This document shows positions 23,941-31,308 of a DNA stretch of 32,806 nt, piece by piece (within the stretch, counting starts at the first letter, position 1; each line of letters starts with the position of its first letter). The notes beneath the pieces are model-generated. The model was not told the DNA's origin. It worked only from the letters and a program-made list of their open reading frames with translations, and did not search any database. The stretch covers positions 1-32,806 of the forward strand of contig JBILLU010000012.1 of NCBI GenBank assembly GCA_044375915.1, given 5' to 3'. The position numbers were made by a program, and so were the translations under genes. The stretch is from JAFEBO01 sp044375915 (GTDB taxonomy: Bacteria; Planctomycetota; Phycisphaerae; Phycisphaerales; UBA1924).

Positions 23941-25665
23941 TCAGAGCCCGTACGCCACCTTTGCGTACTCCTCCATCGCCCGGTTCGTGTTGAACTGGCT
24001 GCCGTTCATCGCGATCGCGCTGCGCATCACGTTGGCCCACATCGGGCGATCCTTGTAATACAGCGGCAGGATCTCCTGCTCCAGCTTGCTGTAGAGCGAC
24101 ACGGCATCGCGCCCGGCGCGGCCGGGATCGTGCGCGAACGTATTCGCCTCGAAATCGTCGCGCCCGATCGTCCAGCCCGTGAGTCCCTCGGCGCAGCCCT
24201 CAAGCCACCAGCCGTCTGGCGTGGACAAGCTGGGTACGCCGTTCATCGCCGCCTTCATGCCGCTGGTGCCCGAAGCCTCCAGCGGCGGGATCGGATTGTT
24301 CAGCCACAGGTCCACGCCGCAGACCATCTTCTGGCAGAGCGCAAAGTCGTAGTTCGGCACAAACACGCCGCGGACGTGCGGCGCGAGCTTGGCGAGCTTC
24401 TCGATGATGTGCTTGATGATGTCCTTGCCCTGCCCGTCGCGCGGATGCGCCTTGCCGGCGTAGATCACCTGGATCGGACCGACCTTGCTGGCGATGTGCT
24501 TGATCGCTTCCACGTCCGTCAGCAACAGATCAGCCCGCTTGTAGCCCGTCGCGCGGCGTGCGAAGCCGATCGTGAAGCGATCCGGCGCGAGCGCCGCCGC
24601 GCCCGACAGGCCGCAATGCTGGTTTACGTGGTCCAGCAGCCGCTTCTTCCCAGCGGCGTGGGCCGCGAAGACATCGGCATCGGGGATGAACATCGCCCGG
24701 CGCACGGCACGGAAATCCGCCCGCCACTTGGGCGCGTGCTTGTCGAGCAGGGCCTGCATCTCGGGCGAGAGCCACGTCGGCGCGTGCACGCCGTTGGTCA
24801 CGTAATCGATGCGGTGCCCGTGGAACATGTCGCGTGAGACCTCGGCGTGGCGCCGAGCGACGGCGTTGCTGAAGTGGCTGTAGTGCATGGCGAGGCGGGT
24901 CATGTTGAGCATGCCGCCGGGGCAGTACGGGGCGCCGTCGTAGATCGCCGACTGCTCGCCGAGGGCCTCAAAGACCTGCTGCAGCGAGAACTGATCGTGC
25001 CCGGCGGGGACGGGCGTGTGGGTGGTGAAGACGCAGGCATCGCGCACCGCCTGGATCACTTCCGGGTCCGCCGGACTGGTCTTGCGTTTGAACGAGTGTT
25101 CGGCCAGCAGTTCGATGGTCACGAACGCGCCGTGGCCTTCGTTCATGTGATAGGTCTTCAACTCGCGGTGGCCGAGGGCACGCAGCATGTAGATGCCGCC
25201 GATGCCCAGTACGGCCTCCTGTTCGAGGCGGTGGCGATGGTCGCCGCCGTAGAGCTGGTCGGTCAGTTGCCGATCCTGCGGGTCGTTGTCGGGGATGTCG
25301 GTGTCGAGGAAGTACACCGGGACGTCCTTGCCGCCGGCGTGGGTCGGCTTGACGGTGTACTTCCAGGCCTGGATGGCGACCTTCCGCCCGTTGAGCTTCA
25401 TCGCGACCCGCGGCTTCATGAGCTCGAGCTTGTCCGCCGGGTTCCAGGCGACGGGCGCTTCCTGCTGCATGCCCGAGGCGTCGATCGATTGCTGGAAGTA
25501 GCCCTTGCGGTGCAAGAGCGAGATGCCGACCAGCGGCAGGGCAATGTCAGCGGCGGAGCGAATCAAATCGCCCGCGAGCATGCCGAGCCCGCCGGAGTAG
25601 GTGGGAACGAGCGGATCAACGCCGATTTCCATCGAGAAGTAGGCGATGCGAGCGTGGTCGGACAT
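23941..25665 (-). CDS. glgP: Alpha-glucan phosphorylase (short type)
   Basis: Glycogen/maltodextrin phosphorylase that releases glucose-1-phosphate from alpha-1,4-glucans. At 574 residues it is the short alpha-glucan phosphorylase class rather than the 800-residue E. coli/animal type. Diagnostic blocks are HMNEGHGAF, HTPVPAGHDQF, GFARRATGYKR and SGTSGMKAAMNG, where Lys471 should carry pyridoxal phosphate. GGAGG lies 5 bases before ATG 25665. The divergent neighbour is a mannose-6-phosphate isomerase, so the pair may share regulation and link storage glucan to hexose-phosphate pools. The symbol follows common usage and could equally be malP by substrate. Confidence 0.9.
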   Translation of the reverse strand: MSDHARIAYFSMEIGVDPLVPTYSGGLGMLAGDLIRSAADIALPLVGISLLHRKGYFQQSIDASGMQQEAPVAWNPADKLELMKPRVAMKLNGRKVAIQAWKYTVKPTHAGGKDVPVYFLDTDIPDNDPQDRQLTDQLYGGDHRHRLEQEAVLGIGGIYMLRALGHRELKTYHMNEGHGAFVTIELLAEHSFKRKTSPADPEVIQAVRDACVFTTHTPVPAGHDQFSLQQVFEALGEQSAIYDGAPYCPGGMLNMTRLAMHYSHFSNAVARRHAEVSRDMFHGHRIDYVTNGVHAPTWLSPEMQALLDKHAPKWRADFRAVRRAMFIPDADVFAAHAAGKKRLLDHVNQHCGLSGAAALAPDRFTIGFARRATGYKRADLLLTDVEAIKHIASKVGPIQVIYAGKAHPRDGQGKDIIKHIIEKLAKLAPHVRGVFVPNYDFALCQKMVCGVDLWLNNPIPPLEASGTSGMKAAMNGVPSLSTPDGWWLEGCAEGLTGWTIGRDDFEANTFAHDPGRAGRDAVSLYSKLEQEILPLYYKDRPMWANVMRSAIAMNGSQFNTNRAMEEYAKVAYGL

Positions 25666-25782
25666 GGGAGCCTCCGTGCGAAGCGGGAGTGTAGAGAGCG
25701 GGGGATGCCCGCCGCCGCGGTACATCGGCAACTCCGGGCGGGTCCGCCAATCCCGCGGCATCCCTCTGCCGATAATGACCCG

Positions 25783-26802
25783 ATGAACCCCTACACCCTG
25801 CTCTTCGCCCCGATCTTTAAGGACAAAGTCTGGGGCGGCCGCGCACTCGAAGCACTGGGTAAGACCCTCCCCGCCGGGAACATCGGCGAGTCATGGGAAC
25901 TCGTCGATCTCGACTCCACCAGCGTCTCCGGTGGCGGCGGCGGGGCCGAGCATTCCAAGATCACCAACGGCCCGCTCGCGGGTCAGACCATCCGCGACGC
26001 CGTGAAGCAGTGGGGGCGCGACCTGCTTGGCACGACCAAGGCCTCGACATCCGGCGCGTTCCCGCTGCTGGTCAAATTTCTCGACGCCCGCGAGCATCTC
26101 TCTATCCAGGTGCACCCATCACCGGCGTACGCGAAGGCGAACCCCGGCGCGAACCTGAAGACCGAGTGCTGGTACATCCTGCACACGCAGAAAGTGGATG
26201 GTCACGATCCGGTCATCTTCAAGGGCCTGAAGTCCGGCGTCACTCGCGCCGATCTCGAGCGAGCCATCCGCGAGGAGCGCGTCCCCGAGGTGATGCAGGC
26301 CGTGCCCGCGATCGTCGGCGAGTGCCACAACCTGCCCAGCGGCACGATCCACGCGCTCGGCGCCGGCGTCGTCGTCGCCGAGGTGCAGACGCCCAGTGAT
26401 ACGACTTTCCGGGTCTACGACTGGGCCAAGGAGTACGGCCGCAAGGGACGCGAGTTGCACGTCGCCCAGAGCGTGGAGTGCACCGACTTCGGTCCGGCCC
26501 CCGCGCTGGCGAAACTCGCCCCCGGCACGAATCGCGGCCGTCTGGTCACCACCGAGTTCTTCCGCGTCGACGAAGTGCGGCTGAAGGCTGGTGAGTCGAT
26601 CGCGATCGCCGACGCCGCCGTGAGCGGCGCCGCCACCCGCGCTCATGCGTTCACCGTCCTCTCAGGCAACGGCACGATCCGTGCCGGAACCGACCAACCC
26701 ATCACCCGCGGCCAGACCGGCCTCGTGCCCGCGACCCTCGTGCCCGGCGCGATGCTGATCGCAACCAGCGCGATGACCGCGCTGGTGGTCGACGTCTCGT
26801 AA
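25783..26802 (+). CDS. manA: Mannose-6-phosphate isomerase (class I, short type)
   Basis: Interconverts fructose-6-phosphate and mannose-6-phosphate with a zinc ion. The 339-residue protein has the zinc ligands Q109 and H111 (LSIQVHP), E128 (KTECWYIL) and H190 (SGTIHALG), in the order typical of short bacterial type I enzymes. N-terminal block PIFKDKVWGGRALE is also typical. ATG 25783 gives a start exactly at the fold. Divergent from the phosphorylase with about 117 bases between; that gap has no visible regulatory motif. Mannose-6-phosphate feeds GDP-sugar and cell-surface polysaccharide synthesis. Confidence 0.92.
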   Translation: MNPYTLLFAPIFKDKVWGGRALEALGKTLPAGNIGESWELVDLDSTSVSGGGGGAEHSKITNGPLAGQTIRDAVKQWGRDLLGTTKASTSGAFPLLVKFLDAREHLSIQVHPSPAYAKANPGANLKTECWYILHTQKVDGHDPVIFKGLKSGVTRADLERAIREERVPEVMQAVPAIVGECHNLPSGTIHALGAGVVVAEVQTPSDTTFRVYDWAKEYGRKGRELHVAQSVECTDFGPAPALAKLAPGTNRGRLVTTEFFRVDEVRLKAGESIAIADAAVSGAATRAHAFTVLSGNGTIRAGTDQPITRGQTGLVPATLVPGAMLIATSAMTALVVDVS

Positions 26803-26851
26803 GCGAGGTCTCCTGAGCGAGGTTTTCTGAGCGCGGTCTCTTGAGCGAGCC
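26803..26851. repeat. 14-bp tandem repeat directly after manA stop
   Basis: Three contiguous units, GCGAGGTCTCCTGA, GCGAGGTTTTCTGA and GCGCGGTCTCTTGA (26803-26844), plus a partial unit, beginning at the base after the manA TAA. Each unit ends in TGA. Confidence 0.8.
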
Positions 26852-26868
26852 GGGGCGTCCTCGCCCCG
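26851..26868 (+). terminator. Hairpin, possible manA terminator
   Basis: CGGGGCG-TCCT-CGCCCCG is a perfect 7-bp stem with a 4-base loop, followed by TGTGGTGTTG, a weak T-rich tail. It lies about 50 bases after the manA stop. Confidence 0.5.
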
Positions 26869-26915
26869 TGTGGTGTTGCAGACAGCACTGCCTGACGTAC
26901 CACTTCCACCGCCGA

Positions 26916-27028
26916 GGGTGCTACCAGTCCGCGGCAACTCGGAGCCGCGCGACTGGTGCGTCTGAAACGTGGACGCCCAAGCCTCGCCGCATCAGTCGCG
27001 CCGCCGAGCCGGCGGACTGATGGCACCC
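26916..27028. repeat. REP-like inverted pair, copy 2
   Basis: First half 26916-26960 and inverted second half 26989-27028 match the halves at 12217-12327, differing at a few positions and in the spacer (28 bases here). The 3' end TGGCACCC is shared. It lies immediately before the serine hydrolase gene, whose frame reads through it upstream of ATG 27046. Confidence 0.87.
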
Positions 27029-27045
27029 TGAGGTACACTGGGCCC

Positions 27046-28266
27046 ATGCGAGTGCTCCGCTTCTTCTCTCTGTCGTTGGTGATCGCTTGGTTCTCTGTGG
27101 TTCCGCCCTGCGCACTGGCCGCGGAGCCGTACGTGCCGCCCGCAGGGTCGTGGGAGCGCAAGAAGCCCTCGGACCTGGGCATGGACGACGCGAAGATCGC
27201 CGAAGCGGTCGCGTGGGCGCTCACACAGGAGACCGACTGGCCCAAGGACTTTTCCAAGCAGGCCGAGATCTTCGGCCGGCCGCTCGGGCCGCTGCCTTCG
27301 ACCCGGGCGGGGACGAACGGCATCATCCTAAAGGACGGCTACATCATCGCGGAGTTCGGCGATGTCCACGCCGTCGATCCCACCTACAGCGTGGCGAAGA
27401 GTTATCTGTCGACGACTCTGGGTCTCTCGATCGACCGCGGCATCATCGGGTCGATCGACGAACGCGTGGGCGAACGCGTCAACGCGTCGCTCGGCGACAA
27501 TGGCTTTGTTGATCCCGCTGGAGCACCGGCCCACAACGCGTTGGTGACGTGGAAGCACTTTGTCACCATGACCAGCGAGTGGCGGGGCGAGATGTTCGGC
27601 AAGACCCACGACTTTCCCGGTGCCGCCGAGTACGGCAAGAGTGCCATGCAGCCGCGGGAACTTCGGCCTCCGGGCACCTTCTTCGAATACAACGACGTGC
27701 GCATCAACCGCTTCGCCCTCTCGATGCTGCGGCTGTGGAAGAAGCCGCTGCCCGACGTGTGGCGCGACGAGGTGATGAACCCGATCGGGGCGTCGCCGAC
27801 GTGGAAGTGGATTCCGTACGACAACGCGATGGTGGAGGTCGATGTCGGCGGCACGAAGCAGATGATGCCCTCAATCAGCGGCGGCACCCGCTGGGGCGGC
27901 GGATTGTGGATCAACACGCTCGACCACGCCCGCTTCGGCCTGCTCATCAGCCGCGGCGGAAAGTGGGGGGACAGGCAGATCGTCAGCGAGCAGTGGATCC
28001 GCGAAGCAACGAAGCAGCAGGGCGTGAAGAGCGACTACGGCTATCTCTGGTGGCTCAACAACGAAGGCCGCTGGCCCGCCGCGCCGCGGAGTTCGTTCTC
28101 GGCCCAGGGCGCGGGCGACAACACGATCTGGATCGACAACGAGCACGGTCTGGTGGTGGTGTGGCGGTGGCACAAGGGGAGTGCGCAGGGGGAGCTGTAT
28201 TCGAGGATCATCGGGGCGGTGGGTGCACCTGTCGATTCATCCCCGAAGAATCCACCCACGGAGTGA
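27046..28266 (+). CDS. Secreted beta-lactamase-fold serine hydrolase
   Basis: A 406-residue exported protein: signal peptide (1 to about 26, CALAAE), then a class C/penicillin-binding-protein-like domain with the catalytic S115-V-A-K118 (SVAKSYLSTTLG) and a Tyr motif EYNDVRINR (Y215). The third KTG/HxG-type motif is not obvious; a GAGDN stretch near the C-terminus sits where it is expected. Family members are DD-peptidases, esterases or beta-lactamases, so substrate is open. The start is placed after the REP element because the longer in-frame extension is encoded by the repeat. It is 6 bases upstream of the next forward gene, suggesting co-transcription. Confidence 0.83.
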   Translation: MRVLRFFSLSLVIAWFSVVPPCALAAEPYVPPAGSWERKKPSDLGMDDAKIAEAVAWALTQETDWPKDFSKQAEIFGRPLGPLPSTRAGTNGIILKDGYIIAEFGDVHAVDPTYSVAKSYLSTTLGLSIDRGIIGSIDERVGERVNASLGDNGFVDPAGAPAHNALVTWKHFVTMTSEWRGEMFGKTHDFPGAAEYGKSAMQPRELRPPGTFFEYNDVRINRFALSMLRLWKKPLPDVWRDEVMNPIGASPTWKWIPYDNAMVEVDVGGTKQMMPSISGGTRWGGGLWINTLDHARFGLLISRGGKWGDRQIVSEQWIREATKQQGVKSDYGYLWWLNNEGRWPAAPRSSFSAQGAGDNTIWIDNEHGLVVVWRWHKGSAQGELYSRIIGAVGAPVDSSPKNPPTE

Positions 28267-28272
28267 CCAAAG

Positions 28273-28965
28273 GTGCTTGAATCGACGACCGAGATCGATG
28301 AGGCTCTGATGGCTGCTGGTCGTCGCTATCTGGTCCCGCGCGGCTTCGCTCCGCTGGCCGCGCGAACGTGGGTCCGGTGTCGAGTTCAAGGGATTCACGA
28401 TGTGTGCATGTTCGTGCGAGAGCGGGGAGGAGTCCTCTGGGCTCACTGGGGCTTCCATCTCGATGGCATTCCTGTCATTCGTGGCGATCGGATCAGCAAC
28501 CCGAAGGTCGCAGCAGCAATGGATCTCCACTTGCGATTCGATCCATACGACGTCGATCCAGACGCGTGCCGTCACGATGACTGGGCGATCGTTCAACTTA
28601 GTCGCACGCCAAGTGACGCGATCGGGGACCTGCGGAAACTCGAGTCGCCCATGTTGGCTTGCGCGGATGAGACTTTCCGATCGGTGCAGAATTGGACCGA
28701 CTTGATCCCACTCTTCGAGGGGAAGAGAGCAGGAACTGGCCGTCGGTACTCTTGGTCCACATGCCCCGATCTTGGGTTCTCACTCGCCTTCACGCACGTG
28801 CGATCGGGGCGTCGTGAGGACGCAATGGCCGCGTATCTGGAATGGGAGGCTCGCTGCAGTGGGCAGGTTCATAACGACTTTGTTCTAGAAAAGGCTCGGA
28901 AGCGCTTCGTGCGGGCGCTCGAAGAATCGGCGCCTAAGACGCCGCTCCGGGCAACAGAGTTCTAG
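28273..28965 (+). CDS. Hypothetical protein, possibly DUF4304-like
   Basis: A 230-residue soluble protein with GTG start 6 bases after the hydrolase stop; ATG 28309 is an alternative. It begins with a helix and a LVPRGFAPLAARTWVR segment, then GVLWAHWGFHLDGIP and a C-terminal helix ending in VLEKARKRFVRALEES. This pattern is reminiscent of DUF4304 proteins, but the match is by eye and weak. By eye its codon use is less GC-biased than neighbours, which could indicate acquisition. Function unknown. Confidence 0.55.
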   Translation: MLESTTEIDEALMAAGRRYLVPRGFAPLAARTWVRCRVQGIHDVCMFVRERGGVLWAHWGFHLDGIPVIRGDRISNPKVAAAMDLHLRFDPYDVDPDACRHDDWAIVQLSRTPSDAIGDLRKLESPMLACADETFRSVQNWTDLIPLFEGKRAGTGRRYSWSTCPDLGFSLAFTHVRSGRREDAMAAYLEWEARCSGQVHNDFVLEKARKRFVRALEESAPKTPLRATEF

Positions 28966-29010
28966 CGGCGTCCCAAAGCCGCACGCCCATGTCCTGATGG
29001 CACATGCTCG

Positions 29011-29048
29011 CACTGCTTGCCCGCCGAGCCGGTCAAGCAGTGGCACCC
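29011..29048. repeat. Single REP-like hairpin
   Basis: CACTGCTTG (29011-29019) pairs with CAAGCAGTG (29034-29042) around a CCGCCGAGCCGG loop, followed by GCACCC. The loop core and 3' GGCACCC resemble the second half of the 26916-27028 element, but the stem sequence is different. Confidence 0.7.
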
Positions 29049-29080
29049 GGAAGTGTCTGAGGCCCGAAGGGCCGCTCGTT

Positions 29081-29241
29081 CCAAGCCCGGGGTGTGAGCC
29101 CCGGGGTGATCGTGTTTCGGTGGATGAAGCCGCGAAGCGGCGGCACTTCTCGCTCGCCCGCGTCGTCGCAGCGGTGTGGCGCACCTTCGGTGCTCGTGGT
29201 GCTTGCTCGCCTGACCCGGGGCTTGCGCCCCGGGCTTGGGA
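29081..29241. repeat. Inverted pair of AAGCCCGGGG hairpins
   Basis: CCAAGCCCGGGG...CCCCGGG at 29081-29107 reappears on the opposite strand at 29213-29241 with only a few differences. Each copy folds alone (for example CCCGGGGC-TTGC-GCCCCGGG, 29215-29234). About 105 bases separate the copies. Confidence 0.8.
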
Positions 29242-29336
29242 CGGGCGCCGCTTCGCGGCTCGAGAACGCCGGGCGCGGATCGTCAACGGGGCGGAACGAT
29301 CGTGCATGCTCTGGCACGCTCGCATCGGCTACGCAA

Positions 29337-29364
29337 CGAGCCCGGCGCACACGCGCCGGGCTCG
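29337..29364 (-). terminator. Strong hairpin downstream of AhpD-like gene
   Basis: A perfect 12-bp stem (CGAGCCCGGCGC with GCGCCGGGCTCG) closes an ACAC loop, 25 bases beyond the stop of the reverse gene at 29389-29922. No T-run follows, so termination is likely but not certain. Confidence 0.6.
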
Positions 29365-29388
29365 GGCGAATCGATCTGCGACATCATC

Positions 29389-29922
29389 TCACGCCTTCAC
29401 CACCGGGAAATCGATCTCGGTTTCCGCGGCCTTGTTGAAGACGTTGGTGAACAGGTTCAGCGCCACCGCCGCGATGATCTCGGCGATCGCCGCGTCGCTC
29501 CAGCCCGCTTGGCGCACGGCGTCGAAGTCGGCGTTCGAGACGTTGCCGGTCGAGGTCGCGAGCCGCTGGGCGAAGACCAATGCCGCGGCGTCCTTGGACT
29601 GGGTCGAACCGGCCTTGCGGCTGGAAGCGAGCTCATCGGCGCTCAGCCCCAGCATCTTCCCGATCGCGGTGTGGGCCGAGAGGCAGTAGCTGCACGCGGT
29701 GGACTGGGCGGTCACGATCGCGATCTGCTCGCGGAGCTTGGCGCTGATCGACGAGTGTCCCAACGCGCCGCTGAACGCGAGATAGGACTCGAGCACCGCG
29801 GGCGAGTTGGCCATGACCCTGGTCATGTTGGGGACGAGGCCGAGCTTGGATTGCACGGCGTCGAGCAACTCCTTGGTCTTGCCGGTGGCGGTGGTGGGGT
29901 TGACGGTGGTGAGGCGGGCCAT
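29389..29922 (-). CDS. AhpD-like / carboxymuconolactone decarboxylase-family protein
   Basis: A 177-residue helical protein with the AhpD-type redox motif: EQIAIVTAQSTACSYCLSAH, giving C77-x-x-C80 and H84. Proteins with this motif are peroxidase-related (AhpD-like) enzymes, as opposed to true carboxymuconolactone decarboxylases, which often lack the CxxC. A likely role is peroxide or alkyl-hydroperoxide defence. AGGAG lies about 6 bases before ATG 29922. A promoter-like TATACT and an imperfect dyad are at 29998-30013, about 80 bases upstream. Confidence 0.88.
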   Translation of the reverse strand: MARLTTVNPTTATGKTKELLDAVQSKLGLVPNMTRVMANSPAVLESYLAFSGALGHSSISAKLREQIAIVTAQSTACSYCLSAHTAIGKMLGLSADELASSRKAGSTQSKDAAALVFAQRLATSTGNVSNADFDAVRQAGWSDAAIAEIIAAVALNLFTNVFNKAAETEIDFPVVKA

Positions 29923-29997
29923 GGAATGCTCCTGTGAAGGGTGTGAGATCGAGGTCTTTGCCCGCCGCGGACAACCCGCGGCGGCACCGTTGTGATG

Positions 29998-30013
29998 TAG
30001 ACAGGTCAGTATA
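29998..30013 (-). promoter_or_regulatory. Possible -10 box overlapped by a TetR-like dyad
   Basis: On the reverse strand TATACT (30013-30008) fits a -10 box, though the upstream -35 is weak. The 16-base stretch TAGACAGGTCAGTATA is an imperfect dyad (TA.AC.G..C.GT.TA), of a size and spacing common to TetR-family operators. No TetR gene is nearby, so this is speculative. Confidence 0.3.
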
Positions 30014-30191
30014 GTTACAGACGCCGGCGGGATTTTCGAGAGAATCCGGGCGTGGCGGTCCGTAAATTCCGTCTTGAGGGGTTCTTACGCAAGTCGTTGC
30101 AGGGCCGAGGCCCGGGCTCGATCTGGCCGGTTGTCGCCCATTCGGGGAATCCACGGCGGTCTCGGCGGCGATCTATTCTCGCGGCCCGTTC

Positions 30192-31118
30192 ATGGCCGCC
30201 GGGGCGCGGGGCCCTGCTTGGAGATGGATCATGCTCATGCCGATGCTGGTCGCGATGGCGGTGGTGGCGGGCGATGCCAAAGCGGAGCCGTCCGCTGACG
30301 GTAAGTCCACCGAGAGCACGTGCGCCGAAAGCAAGTGTGCGGCGACCGCCTGCGACACCGCGGTGGCACTGCCGGCCGCGGGCGCGCTGGTCCGGCTCGC
30401 CGGTGGCGACGCGACCGTGAACAAGCGCGGCGCGGGCGAATCGATCACCTTCAGCGCCGACGGCGTGCTGACGATCGATACGCCCCTGCCAGTCGGTTAC
30501 CCCGATCCGACGCCTCCGGGTGCGATCGACTTGAAGAACTATCCCAGCGTGCGTCGCGCCGAAGTGAGCGGCGACGTCAAGAACCTCTCCGGCGGCGGCA
30601 ACGAGGGCTTCTGGCCCTTGTTCCGTCACATCCAGCGCCGCGATATTGCGATGACCAGCCCGGTCGAGATGGAGTACCGCACGGTCGGTGCAACCAACGC
30701 AGCGGGCGCAGAGCCAAACCAGAACGCCGAGCCGCAGGACGGCGCGAAGCAGGACGCGATCAAGGATTCAGAGAAGGAAACCTGGACGATGGCGTTCCTC
30801 TACCGCCGCGCCGAGCAGGGCGACGCGGGCAAGGACGCGGCGGACAAGCGCGTCACCGTCACCGACACGCCCGAGATGCTCGTGATCTCGATCGGCATGA
30901 AGGGCGATTACTCGCGGTCGCTGATCGAGGAAGGCAAGAAGCAACTCGACGCGTGGCTCGCGACCCAGACCCGGTTTGAGAAGACCGGCGAGGCGCGGGC
31001 ACTCTACTACCACGGGCCGAGCATGCGGCCGTGGCGCAAGTGGGCCGAGGTGCAGTACCCGGTGCGCGAGGTGACCCAGCCCGTGGCCGCCCGAGCCGAC
31101 GAGCCGGCGGCACGCTGA
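30192..31118 (+). CDS. SOUL heme-binding family protein, exported
   Basis: A 308-residue protein with an N-terminal signal-like helix (MLMPMLVAMAVVAGDAKA) and a SOUL/HBP domain. Matching blocks are KNYPSVRRAEVSGD, GFWPLFRHIQRRDIAMTSPVEM, TWTMAFLYRR and YYHGPSMRPWRKWAEVQYPV. SOUL proteins bind heme or other tetrapyrroles, but their bacterial roles are poorly known. A polar insertion (about 165-195) interrupts the domain. ATG 30231 has a better ribosome binding site (GGAG) and is an alternative start; 30192 is kept because it adds Arg residues before the hydrophobic core. Located beside a methionine sulfoxide reductase, which may suggest redox protection in the periplasm. Confidence 0.82.
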   Translation: MAAGARGPAWRWIMLMPMLVAMAVVAGDAKAEPSADGKSTESTCAESKCAATACDTAVALPAAGALVRLAGGDATVNKRGAGESITFSADGVLTIDTPLPVGYPDPTPPGAIDLKNYPSVRRAEVSGDVKNLSGGGNEGFWPLFRHIQRRDIAMTSPVEMEYRTVGATNAAGAEPNQNAEPQDGAKQDAIKDSEKETWTMAFLYRRAEQGDAGKDAADKRVTVTDTPEMLVISIGMKGDYSRSLIEEGKKQLDAWLATQTRFEKTGEARALYYHGPSMRPWRKWAEVQYPVREVTQPVAARADEPAAR

Positions 31119-31308
31119 TCGCGGCGCGGTTCGGTGTCCGCACGGTCGATGTGTTGTTCTCGCCTGTTTTGCAGGCCCTTTCGGGCTTGCCGAACTGCTG
31201 GGCGATCCCGAACCATCCAAGACCTCTCCGGCATCGAATGGCGTAGTAGAGTGAGTGCCCGTTCGCATGCCCGTTTGTGGCCCGCGGCGGCGCTCCCGGA
31301 GATCCTCG

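Larger units (their letters stand above)
28966..29388. other. Gene-free region rich in hairpin repeats
   Basis: About 423 bases without a credible gene. It holds the single REP-like hairpin at 29011-29048, an inverted pair of AAGCCCGGGG-type hairpins (29081-29107 and 29213-29241), smaller GC stems, and the strong terminator-like hairpin at 29337-29364. Confidence 0.75.

Noticed and set aside
28997..29388. Possible gene across the repeat-rich gap
   Set aside because: Open frames on both strands are Arg/Ala/Ser/Pro-rich and run through several hairpins. None has a ribosome binding site or recognisable motif.
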